A DNA stretch of 64,000 nucleotides from Dyella humicola (GCF_026283945.1 NZ_JAPDPC010000001.1:186001-250000), one strand, 5' to 3'. Numbered from the stretch's first letter, positions 1 through 9,020 are shown. Made by a program: numbers and translations. The notes: generated from the letters alone by a model not told the origin.

Positions 1-135
1 CCTCCCCCTCCCCCGTCCGATACCGGGGCTTGGCCCCCTTCCTCCCCCTTCATGTTCATCGGTCCGCCAAATGGTGGACGTTGCTGCTGCGCGCGTGCTC
101 CGATAGGTCCCTGACGGGCACGCGAAGGATGGCGC

Positions 136-1935
136 ATGGCGGCTGACCTTGGACTGTTGCTGGTTTGCCTGCTGGGCATCGGTTTCTTTTGCCAGTGGCT
201 GGCATGGCGGGTAAGGCTGCCGGCGATCCTGTTCCTGCTGTTGGCGGGCATCCTGCTTGGGCCGGTGGGTCATGTGGTGGCGCCGGATCAACTGCTGGGG
301 CCACTGCTGTTCCCGGTGGTGTCGCTGGCCGTGGCGGTGATCCTGTTCGAAGGCAGCCTTACCTTGCGCTTCAGCGAATTGCCCGGCATCGGCGGCGTGG
401 TCCGTGGGCTGGTGACCTATGGCGCCGTGGTCGCCGTGCTGCTGCTGGCGCTGGCTGCCCACTACCTGGCGGACTTGAGCTGGGAGGTCTCCCTGCTATT
501 TGGTGCGCTCACCTGCGTCACCGGGCCGACGGTGATTGCGCCGATGCTGCGCACGGTGCGGCCGAACGCGCGTATCGCCAACACGCTGCGCTGGGAGGGC
601 ATCGTGATCGATCCGCTCGGCGCGCTGTTCGCCGTGCTGGTGTACGAAGCGATCGTGACGCACGAGCAAGGCCACACCCTTGGCGTGTTCCTGCTGGTGA
701 TCGGTTGTGGCATGGCAATCGGTCTGGCCTCGGCCTGGCTGCTGGCCGCCCTGCTGCGCCGTCACATGATTCCCGAGTACCTGCAGAACTACGGCGCGCT
801 GGTGACCGTGTTGCTCGCGTTCTCGTTCTCCAACACCATCACCCACGAGTCCGGCCTGCTGGCGGTCACGGTGATGGGCATCGCGCTGGGCAATATGCGC
901 GATGTGCATATCGAGGACATTCTCGACTTCAAGGAAAACCTCACCACCCTGCTGGCCTCGGTGCTGTTCATCCTGCTCGCGGCGCGACTGGATTGGCCCT
1001 TGCCCGATGGCGTGTTGTGGTCGGGCATCGCGATCTTCATCGCGGCACAACTGGTGGTGCGTCCGCTCACGGTGGCGATTGCCAGCGCCGGCAGCTCGCT
1101 AAGTTGGCGCGAGCGTGCCTTGATTGCGTGGGTGGCGCCGCGTGGCATCGTCGCGGCGGCGGTGTCCGCCCTGTTTGCGCTGCGGCTGGATGATCTGCAG
1201 CTGCCGGGTGCCGAGGCGCTGGTACCGTTGGTGTTCATCCTGATCGTCGGTACGGTGGTATTGCAGAGCGCCACCGCGCGCCCTTTGGCACGCTGGCTGA
1301 GAGTCGCCGAACCCGATCCCAACGGCGTGTTGATCTATGGTTCGGATCAAGCGGCGCGCGCGGTAGCGCGAGCACTGGCCGATGCCGGGTTCCGCGTGAT
1401 CGTGGCGGATGAGCAGTGGGAAGGTATCCGTCAGGCGCGCATGGATGGATTGACCGCGTTTTATGGCCATCCCGCCAGCGCCTATGCGGAGCGACATCTC
1501 GACCTCACCGGTATCGGTCGCTTGCTGGCGATGTCGACGCATCGCGAGCGCAACACGCTCGCCTGTGTGCACTACCGCCGGGACTTTGGGCGCGAACGCG
1601 TCTATCGATTGCGCAACGAAGATCCACAGGACGCGAGTGAGCGAGGCGAGCTGGTGCGGAGTCTGCTGGCGCCGCCGCTATTCGCTGCCGACATGACGCA
1701 TCAGCGTTTCATCCAGCTGCTGGCGCAAGGCTGGCGCATCAAGTCGACACGCCTCACGGTCACCTTCGACTGGCCGCACTTCATCGAACAGTATGGTTCC
1801 GACACCGTGTTGTTGTTCGGCGTGGAAGAAAAGGGCGCGCTGCGCGTGGCGTCGGTGAAGCGAGAGCTGGAACCTCGTCCTGGCTGGACTGTGACTACGC
1901 TGGTGCCACCGGAAGCGACCGAGCGATCTGGCTGA
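136..1935 (+). CDS. CPA1-type cation:proton antiporter with C-terminal RCK-like domain
   Basis: The 599-residue protein has about a dozen hydrophobic helices over residues 1-390 in the NhaP-like sodium/hydrogen exchanger pattern, including the stretches LFEGSLTL and VTGPTVIAP typical of the CPA1 core. It should exchange monovalent cations for protons across the inner membrane; the ion is not predictable. Residues about 395-500 look like a Rossmann/TrkA-N-type regulatory domain, but the expected glycine-rich loop reads YGSDQAARA, so nucleotide binding is doubtful. The ATG at 136 follows a GAAGGA ribosome site about 6 nt upstream. It stands alone and converges on aceA across a strong hairpin. 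The family call is firm. Confidence 0.9.
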   Translation: MAADLGLLLVCLLGIGFFCQWLAWRVRLPAILFLLLAGILLGPVGHVVAPDQLLGPLLFPVVSLAVAVILFEGSLTLRFSELPGIGGVVRGLVTYGAVVAVLLLALAAHYLADLSWEVSLLFGALTCVTGPTVIAPMLRTVRPNARIANTLRWEGIVIDPLGALFAVLVYEAIVTHEQGHTLGVFLLVIGCGMAIGLASAWLLAALLRRHMIPEYLQNYGALVTVLLAFSFSNTITHESGLLAVTVMGIALGNMRDVHIEDILDFKENLTTLLASVLFILLAARLDWPLPDGVLWSGIAIFIAAQLVVRPLTVAIASAGSSLSWRERALIAWVAPRGIVAAAVSALFALRLDDLQLPGAEALVPLVFILIVGTVVLQSATARPLARWLRVAEPDPNGVLIYGSDQAARAVARALADAGFRVIVADEQWEGIRQARMDGLTAFYGHPASAYAERHLDLTGIGRLLAMSTHRERNTLACVHYRRDFGRERVYRLRNEDPQDASERGELVRSLLAPPLFAADMTHQRFIQLLAQGWRIKSTRLTVTFDWPHFIEQYGSDTVLLFGVEEKGALRVASVKRELEPRPGWTVTTLVPPEATERSG

Positions 1936-1964
1936 TCGGCGCGGGCCGCCCTTCCCTGCGTAGC

Positions 1965-1993
1965 GTGCGCGGAGAGCCTGGCTCTCCGCGCAC
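1965..1993. terminator. Bidirectional hairpin between the antiporter and aceA
   Basis: GTGCGCGGAGAGC at 1965-1977 pairs perfectly over 13 bp with 1981-1993 around a CTG loop. It sits in the 100-bp gap between two convergent genes, which suits a shared transcription terminator. There is no long T-run on either side, so it may only block read-through or stabilise 3' ends. Confidence 0.6.
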
Positions 1994-2035
1994 ACGCCGG
2001 CATCCTTGCTGGCTCACGCGACGCGCTGCATCGCG

Positions 2036-3340
2036 TCAGGCCGCGCTTGCCTGTCGCGACGCGTGGAACTGTTGCTCTTCGGTGGAGCCCTTGAGCGCCG
2101 TGGTGGACGACTGGCCCTGCTGGATCGCCTGGGTCACGGCATCAAAGTAGCCGGTGCCCACTTCACGCTGATGCTTCACCGCGGTGAAGCCCCGCTCGGC
2201 AGCGGCGAACTCGCGCTCCTGCAGTTCGACGAAGGCGCTCATCTGGCGGCGTGCGTAGCCGTGGGCCAGATCGAACATGCCGTAGTTGAGGCTGTGGAAG
2301 CCGGCCAGGGTGATGAATTGGAACTTGTAGCCCATCGCGCCGAGTTCCTTCTGGAACTTGGCGATCGTGGCGTCGTCGAGGTTCTTCCTCCAGTTAAAGC
2401 TGGGCGAGCAGTTGTAGGCAAGCAGCTTGCCCGGGTACTTGGCGTGGATGGCTTCGGCGAACTTGCGCGCCTCTTCTAGGTTCGGCTTGCTGGTTTCGCA
2501 CCACACCAGGTCGGCGTAGGGCGCATAGGCGAGGCCGCGGCTGATCGCCTGGTCCAGGCCCGGACGCACGCGGAAGAAGCCTTCCACCGTGCGCTCGCCG
2601 GTGATGAACGGCCGGTCGTTCTCATCGATATCGGAGGTGATCAGGTCGGCGGCATCGGCATCGGTGCGCGCCACCAGCAGGGTCGGCACGCCGAGCACAT
2701 CGGCAGCCAGGCGCGCGGCGTTGAGCTTGTCCACCGCTTCGCGTGTTGGCACCAGCACCTTGCCACCCATGTGGCCGCACTTCTTCACCGAGGCGAGCTG
2801 GTCTTCGAAGTGAACGCCAGCCGCGCCGGCTTCGATCATCGCCTTCATCAGTTCGAACGCATTGAGTACACCGCCGAAACCGGCTTCCGCATCGGCCACG
2901 ATCGGCACCATCCAATCGATGTCGTGCAGATCTTCCGCGTGATGCAACTGGTCGGCGCGCAGCAAGGTGTTGTTGATGCGCTTGACCACCAGCGGCACCG
3001 AGTTCGCCGGATACAGCGACTGGTCCGGGTACATCTCGCCAGCGACGTTGGCGTCCGCCGCGACCTGCCAGCCACTGAGATAGATCGCCTGCAGGCCGGC
3101 CTTCACCTGCTGCATGGCCTGGTTGCCAGTGAGCGCGCCGAGTGCGTTGACGAAGTCTTCCTTGTTCAGCGATTGCCACAGACGCTCGGCGCCACGACGG
3201 GCGAGCGAATGTTCCACCGCCACCGTGCCGCGCAGACGCACCACGTCGGCGGCGGAGTAATGGCGCTGGATACCGCTCCAGCGAGGGTTGTTGCTCCAGT
3301 CGAGAGCGATCTGGTCGGCAGTGGGCAGCGAGTTCTTCAT
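2036..3340 (-). CDS. aceA: Isocitrate lyase
   Basis: Isocitrate lyase splits isocitrate into glyoxylate and succinate, the first glyoxylate-shunt step, which allows growth on acetate and fatty acids. The 434-residue length matches the bacterial short form. The catalytic signature KKCGH lies at residues 186-190 with the active-site cysteine at 188, and the family stretches [13 protein letters not shown] and FEDQ precede it. Start ATG at 3340 follows a GGGAG site. It lies 51 bp downstream of aceB on the same strand, so the two are probably cotranscribed in the order aceB-aceA. Identification is secure. Confidence 0.97.
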   Translation of the reverse strand: MKNSLPTADQIALDWSNNPRWSGIQRHYSAADVVRLRGTVAVEHSLARRGAERLWQSLNKEDFVNALGALTGNQAMQQVKAGLQAIYLSGWQVAADANVAGEMYPDQSLYPANSVPLVVKRINNTLLRADQLHHAEDLHDIDWMVPIVADAEAGFGGVLNAFELMKAMIEAGAAGVHFEDQLASVKKCGHMGGKVLVPTREAVDKLNAARLAADVLGVPTLLVARTDADAADLITSDIDENDRPFITGERTVEGFFRVRPGLDQAISRGLAYAPYADLVWCETSKPNLEEARKFAEAIHAKYPGKLLAYNCSPSFNWRKNLDDATIAKFQKELGAMGYKFQFITLAGFHSLNYGMFDLAHGYARRQMSAFVELQEREFAAAERGFTAVKHQREVGTGYFDAVTQAIQQGQSSTTALKGSTEEQQFHASRQASAA

Positions 3341-3391
3341 GAGCGTGTCTCCCTTGCTTATCGGTGATGCCTTGATGCCATCAGTGGAAGG

Positions 3392-4987
3392 TCAGAGCTG
3401 CGCGTAGGCGGCCAGGGTGAGGAAGTCGCCGAGCTGATCGGCATGAGTCAGTTTGGAAAGCAGGGCGGCGGCCTCGTCGGCGCGAGCGGCGTAAGCCGCG
3501 CTGCTGTCGCGCATGCGATGGGTGTGCTTGGCGAGTGCGTGATCGAACAGGGCCAAGTCGATTGGCGCGTGATCGGTGAACTCCAGCGGGCCGTGGTGCA
3601 GCCACTGCCACACCTGTGCACGTGCGATCTCGGCGGTGGCGGCGTCTTCCATCAGGTGATGGATGGGCACACAACCCTGGCCATCGAGCCACGAAGCGGT
3701 GTAGCGCAGCGCCACTTCGACGTTGTTGTCGAAGCCGGCACGGCTGATCGAGCCGCTGCAGGGTGCGATCAGGTGGTTGCGTGTCACGCAGACATCGGCA
3801 CGTACGACGCCCAGTTGGTTCGGCGAAGGCATGTATTGGTCGAACACCTCCTGCGCCACCGGCACCAGCGCGGGATGAGCCACCCAGGTGCCGTCGTGGC
3901 CGGCCTGCACTTCGCGCAGCTTGTCGGCGCGCACCTTGGCCAAGGCAGCCTCGTTCGCGGCCTCGTCGCCCTTGATCGGAATCTGCGCCGCCATGCCGCC
4001 CATGGCGAACGCGCCGCGGCGATGACAGGTCTGGATCAGCAGCTCCGAATACGACTTCAGGAACGGCACCGTCATCAGCACCTGGCTGCGATCCGGCAAC
4101 AACCGATCGCCGTGGGCGCGGAAGGTCTTCAAGTAGGAAAAGATGTAGTCCCAGCGTCCGCAGTTGAGGCCGACGATGCGGCCGCGCAGCGCGTGCAGGA
4201 TTTCGTGCATCTGGAACGCGGCCGGCAACGTCTCGATCAGCACCGTGGCCTTCATGCTGTCCGGCGGCAGGTCCAGCTCACTTTCGGCGGCGGACATCAC
4301 CTCGTTCCACAGCGCGGCCTCTTCCATCGCTTCGAGCTTGGGCAGGTAGAAGTACGGCCCGCGATCGCGCGCCTGCAGGTGGCGGGCGTTGTGGAAAACG
4401 TACAGGCCGAAATCGACCAGGGCGCCAGCCATCGGCTCACCGTCCACGCTGATATGGCGTTCCGGCAAGTGCCAGCCGCGCGGACGCACCACCAGCACGG
4501 CGGGGTTCTGCTTGACCCGGTACTGCTTGCCGTCGTGCGAGACGTATTCGATCGAGCCATTCACGGCGTCGCGCAGGTTGATCTGGCCGTCGATCTGGTT
4601 GGCGAAGGTGGGGGCGGAGGAATCCTCGAAGTCCGCCATGAACACCTTCGCGCCGGAGTTGAGCGCGTTGATGATCATCTTGCGCTCGACCGGGCCGGTG
4701 ATTTCCACGCGGCGGTCGCGCAGGGCGGCCGGGATCGGTGCGACCGTCCAGTGGCCCTCGCGGATGGCGACGGTGTCCGTGCGGAAATCGGGCAACTCGC
4801 CAGCGTCATAACGGGCCTGGCGCAGCTTGCGGGCGGCCAGCAGTTCCAGGCGCCGCGCGTCGAAACGACGGTGCAGGTCAGCCAGGAAGGCCAGCGCATC
4901 GGGGGTGAGGATGGCGTCGTGCTCCGGCCCGGTAGCGCCATGGACCTGGGCCGGCTGGGTGAGGACGCGTTCCTTGGGGACGGCCAT
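3392..4987 (-). CDS. aceB: Malate synthase A
   Basis: Malate synthase condenses glyoxylate with acetyl-CoA to malate, the second glyoxylate-shunt enzyme, in the cytoplasm. The 531-residue product has the AceB-type size and motifs, including MADFEDSSAPT, the VLIETLPA strand and the GLNCGRWDYIFS segment. Its ATG at 4987 follows a GGAG site. It is the first gene of the aceB-aceA pair and is divergent from a LysR-type regulator across a 124-bp, AT-rich region with two dyads, so that regulator probably controls it. A perfect TATAAT on the minus strand at 5068-5073 is a candidate -10. Confidence 0.97.
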   Translation of the reverse strand: MAVPKERVLTQPAQVHGATGPEHDAILTPDALAFLADLHRRFDARRLELLAARKLRQARYDAGELPDFRTDTVAIREGHWTVAPIPAALRDRRVEITGPVERKMIINALNSGAKVFMADFEDSSAPTFANQIDGQINLRDAVNGSIEYVSHDGKQYRVKQNPAVLVVRPRGWHLPERHISVDGEPMAGALVDFGLYVFHNARHLQARDRGPYFYLPKLEAMEEAALWNEVMSAAESELDLPPDSMKATVLIETLPAAFQMHEILHALRGRIVGLNCGRWDYIFSYLKTFRAHGDRLLPDRSQVLMTVPFLKSYSELLIQTCHRRGAFAMGGMAAQIPIKGDEAANEAALAKVRADKLREVQAGHDGTWVAHPALVPVAQEVFDQYMPSPNQLGVVRADVCVTRNHLIAPCSGSISRAGFDNNVEVALRYTASWLDGQGCVPIHHLMEDAATAEIARAQVWQWLHHGPLEFTDHAPIDLALFDHALAKHTHRMRDSSAAYAARADEAAALLSKLTHADQLGDFLTLAAYAQL

Positions 4988-5033
4988 GGCAAATCTCCGT
5001 GATGACGATGCGATGACACTAGGTCACGGAGAA

Positions 5034-5081
5034 TTGCTTTGACAAAGCAAATGTTTCAATTTTTGATATTATATTTATCAA
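5034..5081. promoter_or_regulatory. Twin dyads in the aceB/LysR divergent promoter
   Basis: Two inverted repeats lie in the otherwise GC-poor divergent region. TTGCTTT-GAC-AAAGCAA occupies 5034-5050 and TTGATA-N7-TATCAA occupies 5063-5081. A plus-strand TTGACA (5039-5044) sits in the middle of the first dyad and a minus-strand TATAAT (5068-5073) sits inside the second, so a bound regulator would overlap promoter elements of both genes. Sites of this kind suit LysR-type regulators; the assignment is inferred from position and symmetry. Confidence 0.6.
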
Positions 5082-5111
5082 TACATGTTGCAACTTATTG
5101 AGTCGCAAGCC

Positions 5112-6152
5112 ATGAAACCGGTCCGGTCGGCGCCAAAAAAGGCAAAAAAAGCACCTGTTGAGCCGCCAAGACGGCGAAAAGGCGATGAGTCGACCGCCAG
5201 CGAGTCGGGTCGGTTTTATTACAAGGGCAACCGCCAGAAGCAGATGCGGGCCTTTGTCTACACGGTGAAGCTGGGCACCCTGACGCGAGCTGCCGAAGCG
5301 CTCTATTTGTCTCAGCCATCGGTGAGCCTGCAGTTGCAGGCCTTGGAGCGCGAACTGGGGGTGAGCCTGCTCGAGCGTCGGCGCCGCCGTATCAATCTCA
5401 CCGACGCGGGCGAAGCCCTTTACGAACTGGCGCGACCGCTGGTCGAGGGCTGGGAGAACCTGGATCGCGATTTCCAGGCCAGGGTGAAGGGTATGCAGGG
5501 CGGCCGCCTGACCATCGCGGCGGGCAGTTCGACCATTCAATACCTGCTGCCCGACCTGGTGCGCCGCTATCGCGAACGCTTTCCTTCGGTGCATCTGCAG
5601 TTGGCCAATGTGACGGGCAAGGATGGGCTGGCGCTGCTACGTGCGGATGAGGCGGATTTTGCCGTTGGCTCCATGCTCGACGTGCCCAACGACATCGCCT
5701 GGGCCCCGGTGCATCACTACGACCCCATGCTGATCACGCCGCTGGATCATCCATTGGCCGCCAAGGACAGGATCACGCTCGAGGATTTATCGCCCTTCGG
5801 TCTGATCCTGCCGCCGCAGCGACTGTCCACCTATCGACTGGTGGATCTGGTCTTCCAGCAACGCCAGGTGCCCTACAGCGTGGCCATCGAAGTGGGCGGC
5901 TGGGATGTGATCAAGGAATACGTGGCGATGGGCCTGGGCATCTCCATCGTCACCGGCATCTGCATCACCGAGGCTGACCGTTCGCGTTTGGCCGTCCGCA
6001 ACATGAAGCAGTATTTCCCGCAGCGCAGCTACGGCGTGGTGATGCGCAAGGGGAAGTTTCTCAGTGAAGAGGCGCGGGCGTTCGTCGACCTGGTGCGTCC
6101 GGGCTTACTGACGCATCGCGACTACGATGAGCCCGGCCACTCGGAACGCTAA
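5112..6152 (+). CDS. LysR-type transcriptional regulator of the glyoxylate operon (predicted)
   Basis: From the ATG at 5112 this is a 346-residue protein. A basic Lys/Arg/Pro-rich N-terminal extension of about 40 residues precedes the winged helix-turn-helix (TRAAEALYLSQPSVSLQLQALE) and a LysR substrate-binding domain to the C-terminus. An in-frame ATG at 5085 exists but overlaps the second operator dyad and has no ribosome site, so I prefer 5112. Divergent placement next to aceB suggests control of the glyoxylate shunt and autoregulation. The effector is unknown. The basic extension is unusual for the family and could add DNA contacts. Confidence 0.9.
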   Translation: MKPVRSAPKKAKKAPVEPPRRRKGDESTASESGRFYYKGNRQKQMRAFVYTVKLGTLTRAAEALYLSQPSVSLQLQALERELGVSLLERRRRRINLTDAGEALYELARPLVEGWENLDRDFQARVKGMQGGRLTIAAGSSTIQYLLPDLVRRYRERFPSVHLQLANVTGKDGLALLRADEADFAVGSMLDVPNDIAWAPVHHYDPMLITPLDHPLAAKDRITLEDLSPFGLILPPQRLSTYRLVDLVFQQRQVPYSVAIEVGGWDVIKEYVAMGLGISIVTGICITEADRSRLAVRNMKQYFPQRSYGVVMRKGKFLSEEARAFVDLVRPGLLTHRDYDEPGHSER

Positions 6153-6159
6153 AGTGTTC

Positions 6160-6241
6160 CGTCATTCCGGTGAACGATGGGAACCGGAGGGTTCACAAAC
6201 GCACAACAAACCGCTGCATTCCAGCTTTGGCTTGAATGACG
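6160..6241. repeat. Degenerate extragenic inverted-repeat element
   Basis: An 82-bp element bounded by CGTCATTC (6160-6167) and its exact complement GAATGACG (6234-6241), with a second nested pair GTGAAC (6170-6175) and GTTCAC (6191-6196). It lies between two convergent genes and resembles the CGTCATCCCAG elements found elsewhere in the window, but is more diverged. Confidence 0.5.
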
Positions 6242-6318
6242 ATCATGAAATGGATCGGCACTTGGCCGGCGCGACGAGACTATGAGCGGGCTCTAAGCGC
6301 CTCGTCGGAAAAGCGCGA

Positions 6319-7074
6319 TCAGGGTGATTGGTTCTTCAATTTCAGCGGGCTGTCCAAAGCCAGAGCCTGCACGCCGGCATCCGTCTTGGGCCCGTCAGCA
6401 GGGGAATCGACCGCTCGCTCCAGCTGCAGATCGATGCGAAGGTCGTTAACGTTATTTTGTAAGTAATAGGTAATGGGCATGCGCACCCAGGTTGCTACGG
6501 CATGTCCCGCGACCGTTTCGGGTTTGGCATGCCAGTCCTTCATGGCGATCGTCGCGCTGCGCACGAATTCATTGACCGGGTGTTTCAGCGTACTGCTGGC
6601 TGATTCGAGGCGAATGTTGCTGAGTGAGCCATCCGGTTGTACCTGGGCGAGCATGGTCAGCTCGGCCTGGATGCGGGCATGGATCATGTCGACTGGATAC
6701 CTGAGGGAAGACGACTTTTCGATCATCGGGCCATTGCTGAGATAGCGAACGCGGGCGTCATAGTCGCGTCCGTTCTTGCGAAGCTGGAAGTTGACGTGCA
6801 GGTACGTATGCGCAGGAGCCGGGGCGCCATTGAGTGTCGCTGGCACGAACTCCCATTGCCGCATGGTCGTTTCGGCCAGAGTGGTTAACGAAGCCGGAAG
6901 CTTCTGATTCGCCGCAGGGAGTATTTCCAGCTTCGATATTTTGCCCTGAGAGTCGACGTCGACGACAGCAGTGGCAAACAACGTCGAGTCATACCAGCCA
7001 TCATCTTTGGCCACTTCGGCGTGCAGAGCGAATGCTGCCAATGACGAGGCTGCGTACAAACTCCACTTCCTCAT
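6319..7074 (-). CDS. Exported protein with two TonB C-terminal-like repeats
   Basis: The ATG at 7074 is preceded by GGGGAAAGG and opens a signal peptide (MRKWSLYAASSLAAFALHA), giving 251 residues. Two segments resemble the TonB C-terminal fold: one near residues 30-110 with TMRQWEFVPATLNGAPA, and a second near 140-215 with ATIAMKDWHAKPETVAG. There is no proline-rich linker or N-terminal membrane anchor, so it is not a normal energy-transducing TonB. It may be a free periplasmic protein that contacts an outer-membrane partner; that role is inferred. The next genes on the strand follow 42 bp upstream. Confidence 0.7.
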   Translation of the reverse strand: MRKWSLYAASSLAAFALHAEVAKDDGWYDSTLFATAVVDVDSQGKISKLEILPAANQKLPASLTTLAETTMRQWEFVPATLNGAPAPAHTYLHVNFQLRKNGRDYDARVRYLSNGPMIEKSSSLRYPVDMIHARIQAELTMLAQVQPDGSLSNIRLESASSTLKHPVNEFVRSATIAMKDWHAKPETVAGHAVATWVRMPITYYLQNNVNDLRIDLQLERAVDSPADGPKTDAGVQALALDSPLKLKNQSP

Positions 7075-7116
7075 ACCTTTCCCCTCGCATGAAAGCGGTG
7101 ATATCAACCCAGCTGA

Positions 7117-7710
7117 TCAATTGGCGTTGCGATGCTTTCCTCGATACGGCGTAAACAGCTCGCGGATCTTCGCCATGTCCGCATCATGGTCGTCCGTGGC
7201 GCGTATCACGGGGCCGAAGGTGAAGGTCTTGCTGGGATAGTCGATAAAAAGGGTCTGGATCGGCACGTTGGCGTCGTGTGCGATGCGTAGGAAGCCGGAC
7301 TTCCAGTGCGTGACCTTCTTGCGCGTTCCTTCCGGCGTAATGCCCAGCCACATCCGTTCGCGCTCGTTGAAACGCTGCACCATCTGGCCCACCACATTGA
7401 GCGCCGCGCTGCGATTGATCGCGATCATGCCGATCGGGCGCAGGATGATGCCCAGCGGGCCATCCAGCACTTCGCGCTTGATCATGATGTTGATGTCGAC
7501 GCCCAGCCCGATCTTCATCAGCAGGCCGTAGTAGCCGTCCCAGTAGGACGAATGCGGCGCGCCGATCAGGATCAGCTTGCGCTCGTTCGCCGGTTCGCCG
7601 AGCAGGCGCCAGCCGCTCAGGCGCAGCAGTACACGCGCCAGCCAGGGCCAGAATCGGCTATTGAGCTTGGGTGCTTCGGGCGGGGCGGATGGCAACATCC
7701 GGTTACTCAT
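7117..7710 (-). CDS. PlsC-type 1-acyl-glycerol-3-phosphate acyltransferase family protein
   Basis: The 197-residue protein carries the acyltransferase catalytic pair HSSYWD near residues 53-58 (the family's H-x4-D) and a GITPEGTRKK block matching the phosphate-binding EGTR motif. These are hallmarks of PlsC-like enzymes that transfer acyl groups to lysophosphatidate or related lipids at the inner membrane. It is shorter than canonical PlsC and lacks a long N-terminal membrane domain, so the acyl acceptor is uncertain. Its start overlaps the stop of arfB by ATGA, which implies translational coupling. Confidence 0.85.
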   Translation of the reverse strand: MSNRMLPSAPPEAPKLNSRFWPWLARVLLRLSGWRLLGEPANERKLILIGAPHSSYWDGYYGLLMKIGLGVDINIMIKREVLDGPLGIILRPIGMIAINRSAALNVVGQMVQRFNERERMWLGITPEGTRKKVTHWKSGFLRIAHDANVPIQTLFIDYPSKTFTFGPVIRATDDHDADMAKIRELFTPYRGKHRNAN

Positions 7711-8129
7711 TCACGACTCCAGTCACGCGAACGCGTCTGCTTGATCTTGCCTCGCTGCTGTTTGCCGGCGAGGCGCCGCTCTTTCGAGCCGCGGGTGGGC
7801 TTGGTGGCGATGCGTGCCTTGGGGGGCACCAGCACGCCGCGGATGATCTCGACCAGTCTTTCGCGCGCGTCTTCGCGGTTGCGGGCCTGGTCGCGGAAGC
7901 GCCGCGCCTGGATCACCAGCACCCCGTCGTCGGTGAGGCGGCGATCGCGGCGGGCCAGCAGGCGCTCACGCACGGGTTCGGGCAAGGACGGCGAGTGCAC
8001 CACGTCAAAGCGCAGCTCGACCGCACTTTCGGTGCGATTGACGTGCTGGCCACCCGGACCGTCGGCACGCAGGAAGCGCTCGGTCAGTTCGGTCTCGGGT
8101 AGGGCAATGGATCGGCTGACGGTGAGCAT
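7707..8129 (-). CDS. arfB: Alternative ribosome-rescue factor ArfB (peptidyl-tRNA hydrolase)
   Basis: ArfB binds ribosomes stalled without a stop codon and hydrolyses peptidyl-tRNA. The 140-residue product has the release-factor GGQ in the context DGPGGQHVN near residue 28. Its C-terminal tail is highly basic (GSKERRLAGKQQRGKIKQ) and is the part that enters the empty mRNA channel. Size and architecture match the E. coli protein YaeJ. It overlaps the downstream acyltransferase by 4 bp. Confidence 0.93.
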   Translation of the reverse strand: MLTVSRSIALPETELTERFLRADGPGGQHVNRTESAVELRFDVVHSPSLPEPVRERLLARRDRRLTDDGVLVIQARRFRDQARNREDARERLVEIIRGVLVPPKARIATKPTRGSKERRLAGKQQRGKIKQTRSRDWSRE

Positions 8130-8198
8130 GGCGTGCAGTTTAGCGGGCGCGCATCATACGCTGCCATGGCTCGCGGCAAAGCGCGCCGACAACCGGCC

Positions 8199-8900
8199 TC
8201 AGCCAGCGGGCAGGGTCCAGCTGAAGCGATCGAGCAAGGCCTGGTAGGCGGTGTCCAACGGTGCGTCGATACGCATGGGCGCGCCGGAGACCGGATGGGA
8301 AAAACTCAGGCGCCAGGCGTGCAACAGCATGCGATGGCAGCTGAAATACTGCTTGTACAGGCGGTTGTGATCGCCGCGGCCGTGCTGGCAGTCACCAATG
8401 ATCGGGTGATGGATATGCGCCATGTGCTTGCGGATCTGGCGAAAGCGACCCGTCTCCGGCTCCGCCAGTACCAGGGCATAGCGTTGCTGTGGATAACGGC
8501 CGAGCTCGATGGGTACTTCCACTGTGGCCAGGCGCTGGAAGCGGGTGCGCGCATCGCGTCGCGGGCCGGTGTCGCGTGAGCCGGGCAGGGCATAGTCGAT
8601 CAGCCCTTCCTCTGGCTCCGGCCAGCCACGCACTACGGCCAGATACTGCTTGTGCACATCGCGCCCCATGAACTGCTCGCCCAACGTGGCCGCAATCTCG
8701 GACGAGCGCGCGATCAGCAGGACCCCGCTGGTGGCACGATCCAGCCGGTGCGCCAGATACACGATGCCACCGACCTGCTCGCGCAGCTGGTCGATCAGGA
8801 ATTCCTCGGCGTTGCCGACCATCTTGGAGCGGTGCACGGCCAAGCCCGCGGGCTTGTTCACCGCGATCAGGGCGTCGTCTTGGTAGAGGATGTCGAGCAT
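8199..8900 (-). CDS. truC: RluA-family pseudouridine synthase, TruC-like (tRNA U65)
   Basis: The domain begins MLDILYQDDALIAVNKPAG, so I place the start at the ATG at 8900 (233 residues); longer in-frame options upstream run through a repeat element. The catalytic signature HRLDRATSGVLLIA contains the invariant aspartate that attacks the uridine. Short length without an S4 domain fits TruC, which modifies U65 of tRNA-Ile and tRNA-Asp. Substrate choice among RluA-family members cannot be settled from sequence alone, so the symbol is a best guess. Confidence 0.85.
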   Translation of the reverse strand: MLDILYQDDALIAVNKPAGLAVHRSKMVGNAEEFLIDQLREQVGGIVYLAHRLDRATSGVLLIARSSEIAATLGEQFMGRDVHKQYLAVVRGWPEPEEGLIDYALPGSRDTGPRRDARTRFQRLATVEVPIELGRYPQQRYALVLAEPETGRFRQIRKHMAHIHHPIIGDCQHGRGDHNRLYKQYFSCHRMLLHAWRLSFSHPVSGAPMRIDAPLDTAYQALLDRFSWTLPAG

Positions 8901-8959
8901 GAGTGGCCGGATAAGTCTGCTTTCATGAAGGTGGCGGCGCATCCACCGACCAAAGTCGC

Positions 8960-9009
8960 CATCCCAGCGGCTCTCAACAGCCGGATGGCTGGTCACACTG
9001 GGATGACGG
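8960..9009. repeat. REP-like extragenic element, short copy
   Basis: CATCCCAG (8960-8967) pairs with CTGGGATG (8998-9005), with an inner CGGCT/AGCCG hairpin. The 33 nt from 8963 match 34035-34067 with a single mismatch, which shows a dispersed repeat. It sits between ubiB and the pseudouridine synthase. Confidence 0.75.
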
Positions 9010-9020
9010 TGGCTTACGAA

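Noticed and set aside
3443-5002. 519-codon ORF on the plus strand opposite aceB
   Set aside because: Antisense to a confidently identified malate synthase gene; long antisense frames are common in high-GC DNA and this one has His/Arg/Gly-rich shadow composition.
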